From: Sceloporus undulatus
Lineage: Eukaryota; Chordata; Lepidosauria; Squamata; Phrynosomatidae
DNA: 64,000 bases
NCBI RefSeq assembly: GCF_019175285.1
Contig: NC_056523.1
Location: forward strand, 296,062,653 to 296,126,652
Direction: 5' to 3'
Below the pieces are notes generated by a model. The model was not told the DNA's origin. It did no database searches and was given only the letters and a program-made list of their open reading frames with translations. Every line of letters starts with the position of its first letter. Positions within the stretch are counted from its first letter, which is position 1. Below are positions 41,901-52,950 of the stretch, piece by piece. Both the position numbers and the translations under genes were made by a program.

Positions 41901-43046
41901 TAGGGTTGCCATATCCGCCCCCCGAGCGGGACAGTCCGGTTTGGGCGTGCCGTCCCAGTGGTCCGGTTTTGGCACCAAACCGGGACGGCCCCGCCCACCG
42001 GCCCAGCGGCACCCGCGGGGGCTCCAAGCCTTGCTGAGGCTGGGAAGGCTCTCGCGGTTGGAGCTCCAGCCGCGGAGACGTCCCTCCCGGGCCCAGCGAG
42101 GCCTTGAGGCACCTCCGCGGTCAGAGCTCCGGCCGCGGGGGCCTCCAAGGCCTCCGCGAGGCCAGGAAGGAGGAGGAGGCCACTTCCCACCGCGGCCATC
42201 GCGTGATGAGGGGCGGCCCCCGCCTCCTTCCCGGCCTGGGAGCGCCAGGCGGCCCCCGCCTCCTTCCCGGCCTGGGAGCCGGCCGAGGCTTCTCCTCAGG
42301 CTCCCTCTCAGGCCGGGAGGGGGGGAGGAAGCCTGGCACCGCGGCGATTGCCGCGATGCCAAGCTTCCCCGCGCCCTTCCCGGCCTGAGAGCCGGCCTAG
42401 GCTCCCTCTCAGGCCGGGAGGAGGGGGAGGAAGCCTGGCACCGTGGCGATCGCCGCGATGCCAAGCTTCCCTGCGCCCTTCCCGGCCTGGGAGCCGGCCT
42501 AGACTCCTTCAGGCGGGAGGAGGGGGGGAAGCCTGGCACCAGCGGGCGATCGCGCGATGCCAAGCTTCCCCGCGCCCTTCCCGGCCTGGGAGCGGCTAGG
42601 CTCCCTCTCAGGCCGGGAGGAGGGGGAGGAAGCTGGCACGCGGTGATCGCCGCGATGCCAAGCTTCCCCGCGCCCTTCCGCTGGGAGCCGGCTAGGCTCC
42701 CTTCAGGCCGGGGGAGGGGGAGGAAGCACGGCACCGCGGCGATGCCGCGATGCCAAGCTTCCCGCGCCCTTCCCGGCTGGGAGCCGGCCTAGGCTACTCC
42801 CAGGCGGAGGAGGGGGAGGCTGCTTGGCACCGCGGCAATCGCCGCGATTCCAAGCGGCCCCCGTTCCTCCTCCGGCTTGGGAGCCGGCTAGGCGTCCTCG
42901 AAGCAGGGAGGAGGAGGAGGAGGAAGGTTTGAAAATGTAGGACTTTTTAAAAAATGTCCTGCAAGGAAATAAAAAAAAAAGTCCTACATTTTCAAACCTG
43001 GTCCTACATTTGTCCCGGTTCGGAGGTCCTCCTTATGGCAACCCTA
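41901..43046. mobile_element. TAGGGTTGCC-ended hAT-like element carrying a GC-rich minisatellite
   Basis: Ends tagggttgccata and tatggcaaccct(a). Subterminal 'gtccggttttggcaccaaac' at the left and 'cctacatttgtcccggttcg' at the right. Flanks ccttaca / ccctaca could be an imperfect target duplication. Very GC- and CpG-rich inside, against an AT-rich neighbourhood. The 348-codon ORF across it changes meaning with each repeat and is not a gene. Confidence 0.7.
42290..42870. repeat. GC-rich minisatellite, about 6 units of 95-102 bp
   Basis: The anchor 'gatgccaagcttcc' recurs at 42355, 42457, 42556, 42654 and 42749, and as 'gattccaagc' at 42846. Each unit also has 'cgcgcccttcccggcctggg', 'ctccctctcaggccggga' and 'ggcaccgcggcgat'. 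Short-unit copies of a ~33-bp block precede it at 42212-42285. Unit lengths shrink left to right. Confidence 0.88.
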
Positions 43047-43559
43047 CCCTACACCCCCTAGTGATGCCCTGCATTTTTTCCCTTTTCTCTCTCTAGGTTT
43101 TCTTGATGCATGTCAGACCAAGGATGTTCAGGCCTTATGTGAATGACTTAAGAAGTTGCCTCACATCAAGATGTTAGGAAAGTGACCAAGACATTGAAGA
43201 TGATGAATGTGATAGTTTTTGTGATGAAGACTGACATTAAACAGGGGCGCATTATACTTAAAAGGCCATTGAGAAGAGCCATATAGTATCAGGCTAAAAG
43301 GCCTATCTGTATAGATAGCCATCATTCTAATAACAATTAGTAGCCTTACCTCCACAGATTTTACTAATCTGTTTTGCAGCCCTCAGCATTAGCAGCTGTC
43401 ATCACATCTTGTGATAGTGAATTCCAGAGTGTACTGAGTACTTTATGAAGAAGAGTTGGTTTTTTTAAAAAAAAATTGCCCTGATTCTTCTGACCTGTAC
43501 AGTTATGTATGAATCAAAATAATCTGCTTGCATTTCAGCAGCTTGGTGTTCTCCTCTCT

Positions 43560-44270
43560 GTCGTTTCCAGAATGCTCTTTGTGAATTTCCCACTGTGCTA
43601 GTGGGAGGGCATAGTCAGGGAAGGGAGGGCAAGGAGAGGGTTGATTGGGCAGAACTGCAACAGGAGAGAAGGGAGGACCCAGGGGAAGCCCAAGAGGAAG
43701 GAGTGTGGACCTGGGGAAGAGAGATAAAAGGTGAGGGAGGGGAGAACATGGGAAGGAGGGTGAGATGTGGAAGAACTGGACGTGGAGAGGCAGTCAGAAC
43801 AGGGACAGAGAAGGTAATTAGGAGTCCTGGAAAAGAGGGACACCCACAACTTTGCAAGGGAAGCATGGGCTAAGAGTTGGGCCACAGCTAGGGGTAAAGC
43901 TTCGCAACCCTAAAGAGGAAGGAGACTTTAGATATCCCCATGAAGGAGAGTGGTGCCAAAAGAGGGAGGAACTCTGGAATGAGAGTGGTGGGATTCGAAC
44001 GCTGAACAGTGGGAGCAGGGTCTGAGGCTCAGCGAGAGAGAGAAAGTAGAAATAGAAACGCTGGAGAAGTGGACCAGTCGAAAGGGAGAGGTCAACGAGG
44101 AATCTCAGTGAAGAAACTAGGGACTGCCTTTGACTGTGAAGTTTATTTGGGTGTTGGAACCTGTAAATTCTGTTAAGTAAAGTTTGAAGCATCTGTGAAA
44201 AGTGTTTGTGGGTTTGTGCCTGAAAGATAGAATTTGTTTGGAACACACATGTGGCCAATATGTTGCAGGG
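43560..44270. other. Purine-rich unassigned segment
   Basis: G/A-rich from 43600 to 44090, then 'ctgttaagtaaagtttgaag' and 'gtgtttgtgggtttgtgcct'. It reads like non-coding retroelement sequence but I found no matching ends or motifs. Confidence 0.3.
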
Positions 44271-44469
44271 TGTGAGCACCCCATCCACAGAGGGCTATGG
44301 AGAATAATATGTAAAATTATATGCATTTTTCTACAATGCATGCCAACCAGAGTCCACATCTGCATTTGTGTACACAAAACCATTTCTTTTCTTTTATCTG
44401 CGTTTCTTTCATCCATCCCTTTCAAAGATAACCCAGTTTTCCCCACAGCTACATATGTAAATATTTCCA

Positions 44470-44806
44470 CAACTGTCACGGCAAGGAGACGCAGAGACAG
44501 GAATGGGGGTGCACAAGCTTCCCTCCAGCCAGGTTTCTGGCTGGGACTTTTATTGTCATCTTGCTTACTTCCGTCCATTGTCTTCCTTACAATCATTGAT
44601 GATAGCCTAGCTCCTAGATCATCTGACTGGCATGACAGGTGCGTGATCAGTGCATGCTAGGTGCGTGCTCTTGAGGCAAGGAAGCAGGATATGGAGACCA
44701 GCTAAGCCAGCCGAATAAACATGGGTTTATCTATCTAATTTTGGATAAAGCATTGTCATCTTGAGAGGGGGTCACCCTTCCGTGGTTTGCCAGCGGAACT
44801 GTGACA
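44470..44806 (-). mobile_element. Fossil solo LTR (retrovirus/Ty3-gypsy kin), candidate
   Basis: On the minus strand it starts TGTCACAG and ends about GTGACAGTTG. A polyadenylation-like 'gacaataaaagtcc' lies roughly 80 bp before the 3' end. The 5-mer ttcca flanks both sides (44465-44469, 44807-44811), the size expected of LTR element insertion. No internal genes remain, consistent with LTR-LTR recombination. Superfamily not resolved. Confidence 0.5.
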
Positions 44807-44884
44807 TTCCAATCTTGATGAGCATTGCTATCCAGATAGAGGGTCGCGACCCCATGGTTTTGCCCATGAGGTTGCCACACACAA

Positions 44885-45022
44885 CTTTTGAGAAGAGTCA
44901 GCATGGTGTAGTTGGATTAGGGCTTCAGGAGACCAAATTTCAAATCTCTGCTCCACAGTTGAAATCGTATGATAAGTCCACCATGAATTAGAGTTCATTT
45001 GAAGGCACACAACAACAAATAA
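44885..45022 (+). mobile_element. tRNA-derived SINE, internally deleted
   Basis: 'gtcagcatggtgtagttgga', 'ggagaccaaatttcaaatct', ending 'catttgaaggcacacaacaa'. The middle of the body is missing. Confidence 0.65.
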
Positions 45023-45249
45023 CCAAACTTTGAGGGCAGTGGACACTTCTTCTCTGGCCATACATTCTGAGACAAGCAATCTGCCATTGCATAAAATGTT
45101 GCCCTTCAGAAAACCGAATATCAGTATCAGCAAATTCGATGATGGATTTTGCCAGCCTCCTTAGTCCTGAAGACAGCCTCAAGGACTGACTTCCAGGTTT
45201 GGTATGACAAGAAAAGGAATATATCTCTCTCTGTCTTTATCTCCATTTT

Positions 45250-45490
45250 CTCTACATGTGTGTTGTGCACCTTCAAGCTATTTCCAACTTATGGTGACCC
45301 TACTGCAAACCTATAACAGGGTTTTCTTGGCAAGATTTGTCAAGAGAGGGTTTTCCTTGGCCTTCCTCTGAGGCTGAGAGTGTTGCCCAAGGTCACTCAG
45401 TGGGTTTCTATGGCTGAATGGGGATTTGCACCCTGGTCTCTCCAGAGTCATAGTTCAATGCTCAAACTACTACACCATGCTGGCTCTCAT
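45250..45490 (-). mobile_element. tRNA-derived SINE, near full length
   Basis: Inverted: 'tgtgttgtgcaccttcaagc', 'acttatggtgaccctactgc', 'gggttttcttggcaagattt', 'caaggtcactcagtgggttt', 'ctacaccatgctggc'. Complete from tail to A-box. Confidence 0.85.
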
Positions 45491-46089
45491 TTTTCAATAG
45501 CATATATAATTTTAAAAACATAATTTCACTCTCCTTTCTTGTCTCCTCCCACAACTGAAATTCCACAAACTTTTCTAATAGGGGAGTTGCTTCTGATCTT
45601 CTGATCATTTGAGTTCCCCTTTTATTCACTTTGTGAGGGATGCCCCATAGTATTGCATAACTGTACTGCTAGGTATGCAGATCTCTATGGATCCAGTCTC
45701 TGGCTTTGAAGACTATACCTCCTGTGCTTCTATAGACACACAGCAAGCATACCCTGTCTGTTCACTGCAGTATTGTGATAAGAGGAGCTGCATCTGGACG
45801 ATTCCCCTCTCTTGCATCCATTTCAAACAGCAAAGAATGACACAAAAACAGATCTTAGAACATCTTTCAACTCCAACTTTGATAATTCCTCAGCCAGCTC
45901 AGCTCCTTTTCCATCCTGCACAAAAAGTAACTGAAAGATCAGCACCAGCAGCTTACATTAGAATGTATGCTAAATAAGAACAAATAGAATGTTTTGATGG
46001 ATGTTTCTAGCTGTTTAATAACAGTATTATTAAAGCAGCGATATACTCAACTTTTCTGCAATCATCTTCACAGCTGTGTATCACTGCAT

Positions 46090-46290
46090 ATTTGTTACTG
46101 ATGTGTGTCTTCAAGTTGTTCCTGACTTATGGCAACCCTAAGGTGACTGTATCATGGAGTTTTCTGGGGTGAGAGTGTCTGACTCACTTAAGCTCACCTT
46201 TCCTTGATTGACTGAGGAACTGAACCCTGATCTCCATAGTACAGAGTCATAGTACAGTGTTCAAACACTACTTCATGTTAGCTCTCAATA
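46090..46290 (-). mobile_element. tRNA-derived SINE
   Basis: Inverted: 'tgtgtcttcaagttgttcct', 'gacttatggcaaccctaagg', 'ctgaaccctgatctccata', 'acactacttcatgttagctc'. Confidence 0.8.
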
Positions 46291-46369
46291 TAATAATTAT
46301 ATGGTGGTGGTAGGTTGTTGTTGTTGTTTTTTTTGACATCTTTCAGGGTTTCAACTGAAGGGAGGTGAT

Positions 46370-46515
46370 ATTTTCATTTCATAAATCTCTTTAAATTATA
46401 GTTTAATGTGTTTTTATGTCTTATTTATGTTTTGGTCCTAGTTGAATTTTATTGTTAGCCACTTTGATAGTCATTCTTTTTGGATGAAAGGTGGGATACA
46501 AAACTACCTATCTAT
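46370..46515 (+). mobile_element. L2-type LINE 3' tail
   Basis: 'gttagccactttgatagtca' and 'ttggatgaaaggtgggatac' are the L2 3' end pattern. Confidence 0.6.
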
Positions 46516-46553
46516 CTGCCTAACGATAACTAACAATATAGACATTGCAGGTA

Positions 46554-46845
46554 CAGTATTAGTCTACTTTAACTGAAATACTTGGGAATAAAGGTGTTGG
46601 ATTTCAGATATTTTTGGATTTTGGAATGCCTGTATTTGTGTATATGTACATAATGAGATATTTTGGAGATGGGAGCCAATTCTAAACACAAACTCCATTT
46701 ATATTTCATATAGCCCTTATATACATAGCCTATAGGTTTTATACAATATTTTAAATAATTTTGTGCATGAAATATAGTTTGTGTACTCTGAAAGCAAAGG
46801 AATAATTCAGATTTTGGCATTCCGGATAAGGGAAGACTCAAGCTA
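46554..46845 (-). mobile_element. Tigger-type MITE resembling mammalian Tigger7/MER44
   Basis: 'gatttcagatatttttggat', 'gtacataatgagatattttg', 'atatagcccttatatacata', 'caatattttaaataattttg', 'tgcatgaaatatagtttg' and the end 'ggataagggaagactcaag' follow block by block the order that I remember for Tigger7/MER44. TA precedes the left end (46552-46553). Assignment is from memory. Confidence 0.6.
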
Positions 46846-47271
46846 CAGATCAATACATTGAACTGAGTCAGGGTGATATGTTTATCTGGTAAGTGGATTA
46901 GAATACACTAAAGGCATCATGTTCACACTGTTGTATATTGGTGCTCTGTGCCAGTGGCTGCACGTTTTCCAGGGCTGTGCAGCACTGATGAGGAAAAGCA
47001 GACAAAATATATTGGCTGTGTATTTTTCAATGCTTTGCTTGCACTGTGGTCTCTGTATCCACGCCTATTCCCTCCTGCTACCTTCTCTGCCTTAATTGGC
47101 ATAGTTATACTAATATAGCACACACAGGATTCAGCCCAGTGTTTATTATGTATTATAATAGAAGACAAATAAAGTGTATTAAGGAGGCATATATGTACAC
47201 AAACATAATACTTTTTATTTTTATATTAGCTTTTTTAAAAAAATATATATTTAGTATATGTTTATATTGTA

Positions 47272-47501
47272 CAATGGACCCCTGCTATCTGCTGGTGTTT
47301 GGTTCCAGGACCCCTCATGGATACCAAATTCATGGACGCTGAAGCCCCATTATATACAATGGCATATTGAAATGGCGTCCTTTATATAACATAGCAAAAT
47401 CAAGGTTTGCTTTTTAGAATTTTTACCTTTTTAAAAATATTTCTAAGCCATGGATGCTTAAATCTGTGGATAGAGAATCCGTAGATATGAAGGGCCGATT
47501 G
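47272..47501 (-). mobile_element. Tigger-like MITE, complete, TA flanks
   Basis: 'caatggacccctgctatctg' to 'gaagggccgattg'; TA at 47270-47271 and 47502-47503. Contains 'ggtttggttccaggacccct' and 'aatcaaggtttgctttttag'. Inverted relative to 51963. Confidence 0.85.
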
Positions 47502-47657
47502 TATTAATTTTTGAGGAGTAAAATGGATCATGGATTGCAAGGCAAGACTGGTCAATTTCATTAGGTAGAAGGATCTATATTTAGGCAGATAATAGTGCAG
47601 GTAGGCAATGGCCCTTCTACAACACCAATCAGTCTCATTAGCACCTTTAATATTAAC

Positions 47658-48028
47658 TGAGACCCGTGACAGACCACCCCAAAAGGGCGGGCTGGTGGTG
47701 GCCTGTTTCCCTCTGGGGGACGCCATAGCCGCCAAACTGTGTGGTGTCCCCCCGGAATAAAAAGAACCTGGAAAAAACGGATTCTTTTTCGGTTGCCGGG
47801 CAGACATCATGAGTGCGCCAATGGTGCACTCGTGATGTAATGGATGCGCAGCAACATGCAGACACTGTGTGTCCCTTACGTCAAGATGGTGGCACCTGTG
47901 TGGATGGGACACCGCCATCAAGCTGCCGCCATTACATACTAGGGTTCCAGACCATGCGGTTGCTGCACGGTCTGGAATCCTAGTATTGTCGCCACCATGC
48001 CCCTTTTGGCCTGTCTGTCTCAGGCCTC
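47658..48028. mobile_element. GTTACAGAC-family GC-rich DNA element
   Basis: 'tgagacccgtgacagaccac' at the left and 'ttggcctgtctgtctcaggc' at the right are inverted. Interior 'tacgtcaagatggtggcacc' is shared with the copies at 5486 and 54113. Confidence 0.75.
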
Positions 48029-48149
48029 AGAAAAGGTTTGTAGCAGAAGCTTTTACATCTGATGAAGGCTAACATAGCAATGTTTTGAAATATAGTTTCA
48101 CTAAGTGCATCTACATTTAGGCAGATAGCCTGAAGATCTTTATTATTAT

Positions 48150-48370
48150 ATATTTGTTGTTCTGTAACTTCAAGTCATTTCTGACTTAGGACAATCCTAA
48201 GGTAGGGATTTCTTGGCAAGATTTTTTCAAAAGGAGGTTTGGCAATGCCCTTCTCCGAGGCTCAGAGAGAGTGACTTACTCAAGGTCACTTAGTAGATCC
48301 CAATGGCTGAATGGGGATTTGAACCCTGCTCTCCTAGAACCCTAGTTCAACACTGAAACTATTGGACCCG
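48150..48370 (-). mobile_element. tRNA-derived SINE
   Basis: Inverted: 'gtaacttcaagtcatttctg', 'gggatttcttggcaagattt', 'ctcaaggtcacttagtagat', 'gaatggggatttgaaccctg'. A (TC)n run borders its head. Confidence 0.8.
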
Positions 48371-48438
48371 TCTGTTTCTCTCTCTCTCTCTCTAAATACT
48401 TATTTACACTCACTGGGATGGAACATGGATTGCACGTA

Positions 48439-48697
48439 CAGTGAGTCCTTGATATCTGCTGGGGTTTGGTTCTTGAACCCCCTGTGGACAGCAAAATCTG
48501 TAAATGCTTAAGACCTATTAAGAATGACTTAAATAAATATATATTTAAAATATATAAAATATAAAATGCCAAAATCAAGGTTTGCTTTTTAGATTTTTTA
48601 TTTTATCACTTTTTTAAAAAAACAAACAGACCCATTTTAAAACCATGGATGTTTGAATCTGTGGATGCAGAATCAATGGACATAGAGGGCCAACACT
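48439..48697 (-). mobile_element. Tigger-like MITE
   Basis: TA (48437-48438) then 'cagtgagtccttgatatctg' and 'gctggggtttggttcttgaa' to 'gacatagagggccaacact'. Contains 'aaatcaaggtttgcttttta'. Same family as 47272. Confidence 0.82.
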
Positions 48698-48699
48698 AT

Positions 48700-50581
48700 A
48701 GGCAAGACTATTCAGTGTCATTAGGCAAACAGATTTATATCTGAACAGATAAAGTATAGTTTTATATTTACCTGCATATTATATTGATATGATATTCATG
48801 CTATATTTATTTAAGGGTGGATCATGAATTGTGAGTTGTATAGGCAAGACTAATCAGTTTTATTAGGAGATCAATATTTAGGCAAAGCAGACGTGCAACT
48901 TATGACAGTACACCCTGAAGTCTAACCAATTTTGAGGAGAGTGCTAAGACAGAATACTTGCATTTGGTGTTAAGACAAACTTGTTAAAAGCCACTTCCTA
49001 ATCATCAACCCCACACTGTCACACTGCCATGCTGTGCTGTCTCAGTGCATCAAGAATTTAGATTGTTCTGTACTGCTATTTTGAAAATCTGGCAACTACT
49101 CTGTGTAACCCCCTCCAGCTAAATATTGGCTAAGCCAATAACCAGCTATGAGCAAGCACATTCTTTGTTTTTAGTTCCCCCCTCAGTATCTGTTTTGATT
49201 TAATAGTAGTGCCAGCTACTTGTCAAAAACATTGCTGTGCTTCAAGATGTTAGAAACAATTATTCTGGACCACTGTCAGTTTTGTTACGGACTTGGTTGC
49301 TTTTGCTGTAATAAAATTGATCAAACCTTTCATAGCCAAATGACAGTGTGCCTGTGCCATATGTGGGCTCACCATACGTGGACCTGAGGTCACATGGATG
49401 GGGTGCGTGCCCATGACACGTGCCGTGCACTGCAGGGGCGCACCCCATTCAAATGAATGGGGCTTGATCATACACAGAATTTGCCTGACACTGACCGGGG
49501 GGGGGGGGGTCTGGAACGTACCCTCCGAGTAAGGCATAGGCACATTATATATGATATACCCAGATTAAATAAATGTTAGTGTCATCTATATTGGAAAGCT
49601 GCTGGGTTGGGTTATAAAATCAGTTTTTTATACACATATAGCTATTTTCTAATAGAAATCAAATAGATGGCAATGGAAATAAATGAAGTCAGTCTGGCAG
49701 TAGAAATAATTTTAAAAAATCTTTCAGACTAACAATTTGGATCTTACTATCAGTAGGTTAGGGACAGGAATTATGCAGTCCACAAGCTGTTGTTGAACTG
49801 CAGTTCCCAGCAGTCCTCACCAATGGTTCTGCTGGGCAGGGTAGCAGGAATTTGTAGTCCAAATCTGTGAAGCTGGATCATTCTCACTCTAGCTGTAGAC
49901 TTTTTGAATCTTTAAAACACAAAAGTTTAGGTATCTTATATGTCCTCTGAGAAGTAAATCAGTGGGATGGGTGGATCTAGAATGATGTTCCTGTCTTATG
50001 CTCCTGTGAACAAGTGTCCTGAGGAGTTAGATGCAAGAGTGGCTGAGCAGTCAATTTCATACAGGTCATTCATTGGTTATCCAATAAAATGGAGAGCAAG
50101 ATGACAAGGTGGTCATCAGCCCCTTCAGGAGTTGTTAAAAAGTCGTGAATTCACATAGAAGAGCCATCAAGGAATAACCAAATTTGTCTAACCATAACCA
50201 GTCTAAGGTCAAAGAAACATGAGAGCCCGAGTTCTGCCAGTCGCCTGGATAAAGACATTTGAAAAGACAGCTGAAAACAACAAAGACATGGCAGAGCTGC
50301 TTAAAGATGTATGACTAGCTATATCAACAACACCAGAGACCTAATTAATTAGAATCTCTGATCTAACAGCCTTTGGAATCAATGCTTCTTTCTTCCCCAC
50401 TCAATGAAGGATGGGTGTGTGTCATCTTCAGCTTCTTTAGTCTCTACCATCTGCTACTGAGGAGCAGGGACCCCCCCCCCCCAGCTTCAACACTTGGTTG
50501 CTTGGACTTGGGGAGACCTCCATTATCAGGAGCTGCAGATTTCTGGATACCTGGCTCCTCTTCTCCCTTTGAATAATAGGA
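48700..50581. other. AT-rich spacer, nothing firmly recognised
   Basis: A weak hAT-MITE-like palindrome at 49780-49870 and G/C runs at 49498-49510 and 50471-50482. No gene. Confidence 0.4.
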
Positions 50582-50589
50582 CTCTAGAG

Positions 50590-50705
50590 CAGTGGTCCCC
50601 AAACTGTGCTCTTTAAGGGATTTTGGGCTTCAGCTCCCAGAATCCCAGATTATTGGCCAGCATGGAGTCCAAAATCCCCTAAAGGGCACAGTTTGTGGAT
50701 CACTG
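50590..50705. mobile_element. hAT-type palindromic MITE with perfect 8-bp duplication
   Basis: Ends cagtggtccccaaactg and cagtttgtggatcactg; ctctagag at 50582-50589 and 50706-50713. Same family as 15399-15534. Confidence 0.92.
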
Positions 50706-50713
50706 CTCTAGAG

Positions 50714-51960
50714 GGTGAGTTATGCCAGCAGACTTACAGAGTCATCCAATGAGCATAAAGAGTGACAATCTGTGGTGTAGTGGGAGCCAATGACTTCTTT
50801 GTTAGGATGCAAATTATTTACCAGGTCAAAACTAGGTTTCATTTTCCATGTATCTCAGTATCTGATCTTTTGTTCAGTGCCATGGATGGTGGGTGATATT
50901 ACTGCTAGTTGTAGTCAGGGATGGAGTGAGACAATTTTCATGGGGGATGGGGAAGGGTTGGGTCATTGGTCATTATGAAAGTGGTTTCTGTGGAAAAAAT
51001 GTTTTCATGGGAAATAAAAACACAAATTAGTGCAGTTACAAAAAAAGCAAACCAATTTAAAATGCAATCTTTTACATATGCAAAATAGTTGCATAAATTA
51101 AAGAACATTGACTAGAAATGTTAATGTCAATTAACATTTTACAAGTTATTTTATTTAAATGATTTGGACTGTTAGTAGAGTCTAATGTGCCATGATTTTA
51201 AATGAAAATGGGAAAACCCTGCATTTATCTGTCTTCATAATGGGAAAGTGCACCTCCCCCCCACACACTTTCAATTATCTTTTGGAGTTTTATCAGTGAG
51301 ATTGCTTTGAAACACCATAGGTTAACAAAGGAAAACTTGGATCTACCAATATGTTCTCCAGCCAGTTGCTGCCTGTCATTTCTCAATCCTCTTGGAGAAT
51401 TTGTAAACATCATCCTGGTTATACAGCATTAGAAATCAGCCATATGCCCAACAGAGCTAATAAGATGGAATAATGAAGTAATATAATAGCAAAGGGTACT
51501 CCAAGGCTGCAGCCCTGTGCACTTTCATTGCAGAGTAAATGTCACTAGATTCAGTAGAACATATTACCAAGTAAAGTGCACAGGATTTCACTGTAAGTGT
51601 ATTAGTACTGGCAGGATACCAAGTTCAGAAATAAAGGCTTCAGTAGTTAAAACTCAGAAAATCTTATTAAGAAACTATAGATCCAGTCTAGAGACTTTCA
51701 TTGTCAGAACTGAATAACAAATGTTTATGTTACCTAATTAAAACATGCACAGTTTTAGGTTAATGGTGGAGTCAATTCTTGTTTGTTACATTTTATAAAC
51801 ACATTTAGTTCTTCTCATTCCCATAAAGCCCTTTTGCAGTTGTTACAGCTAGATTTTCCCACAGAAACAGCTCTGAACATCTTGACTCAAGCTTGCCTTC
51901 CATTATTATCTCAGCATCTGTAGCTGAGATCATCATGTCTCAGAAATGCAATTTTTACTG
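50714..51960. other. AT-rich spacer, nothing recognised
   Basis: No supported feature. Confidence 0.4.
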
Positions 51961-51962
51961 TA

Positions 51963-52192
51963 CAGTCAACCCTCCTTATCCATTGATTTTTTATCCATGG
52001 ATTCAAGCATCCACGACTTGAAAATATTTAAAAAAAAGTATAAATTCGAAATAGCAAACCTTGATTTTCCATTTGATATAAGGGACACCATTTTGCTGTA
52101 CCACTATATTTAATGGGACTGAAGCACCCATGGATTTTGTTATCCATGGTGGGTCCTGGAACCAAACCCCAGTGGATAACAAGGGCCCACTG
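51963..52192 (+). mobile_element. Tigger-like MITE, complete, TA flanks
   Basis: 'cagtcaaccctccttatcca' to 'taacaagggcccactg'; TA at 51961-51962 and 52193-52194. Subterminal 'ccatggattcaagcatccac' and 'gtcctggaaccaaacccca'. Best full-length copy of the family here. Confidence 0.9.
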
Positions 52193-52799
52193 TATAATGC
52201 ATTGTAACAGCATCTAGCAAAATATGACAGGCAAGGTCACATGTAACTCCTGACAAACTGGTGGTTTTAAAAATCAGAGTATTAGGAAAACATAACATCT
52301 GTTTGGAAGAATTACCTTTTTGGACCATTAGACTCTGAATCCTCCAGCCAGCATGCTTGGTGAGATCCCATGAGCTCTGCATCTGTTATGGATAAAATTT
52401 AATGATGAATCTAGAGAAAATTTTAAAGACACCAAATGGTACCTCTTTCTGCTGAATCAGCTTTGTGCTGTGACCAATCCACCATGTAAAAGATGTTCTA
52501 TTTTCAGCTAACACTTTCCTTGAGTCTTATTCTAGCTTTGCTGCTTGAGTTCCCTATCTTTGAATAAACATAACTGACAGTTGTAACAGCAGAAGTAAGG
52601 TAAATTGAATCAAACTATGATTCACCACAAGGGAAGATTTCCTGGATGATACACAAGTGTGATTTGTAGGTCAGGAGGAAGGATAACAGAATTTTGTTTC
52701 AGTGCATTTTTCTAAAGCATTTGCCAATATTTATAAACGTTGAGAGTAACACATTAATAAAGAATTTGAGATTACAGGGCTCATACAACTCCCATTCTT

Positions 52800-52917
52800 C
52801 AACAGCACTACTGGTGGCTGGCCTGTTTTGAAGCATAATTCAAATGATTGGTTATGACATAAAAAACCCTCTATGTCTTAGACCTCATGTTTCCCTATGA
52901 CTGTCCTTAGACCCTGA

Positions 52918-52950
<33 letters not shown>

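Larger units (their letters stand above)
41800..43068. mobile_element. Remnant of a second CAGTGGCGTC-type hAT element, split
   Basis: Left remnant 'aaagagagatgtttgaggta', 'cttgtgtcacccctccttag', right remnant 'cctacaccccctagtgatgc' after 43047. Both match the right half of 40830-41394. An inner element (41901-43046) separates them. Confidence 0.6.

Noticed and set aside
41746-42792. 348-codon + strand ORF and 286-codon minus-strand ORF
   Set aside because: Both cross the ends of a DNA element and its GC-rich minisatellite; the unit lengths are mostly not multiples of three, so the peptide is not even repeated in frame.
42290-42870. CRISPR-like or regulatory repeat array
   Set aside because: Units are contiguous without unique spacers, GC-rich and lie in a vertebrate DNA element: a minisatellite.
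43560-44270. Second LTR-type fossil
   Set aside because: Some retroelement-like composition, but no matching ends, no duplication and no motif; left as unassigned.
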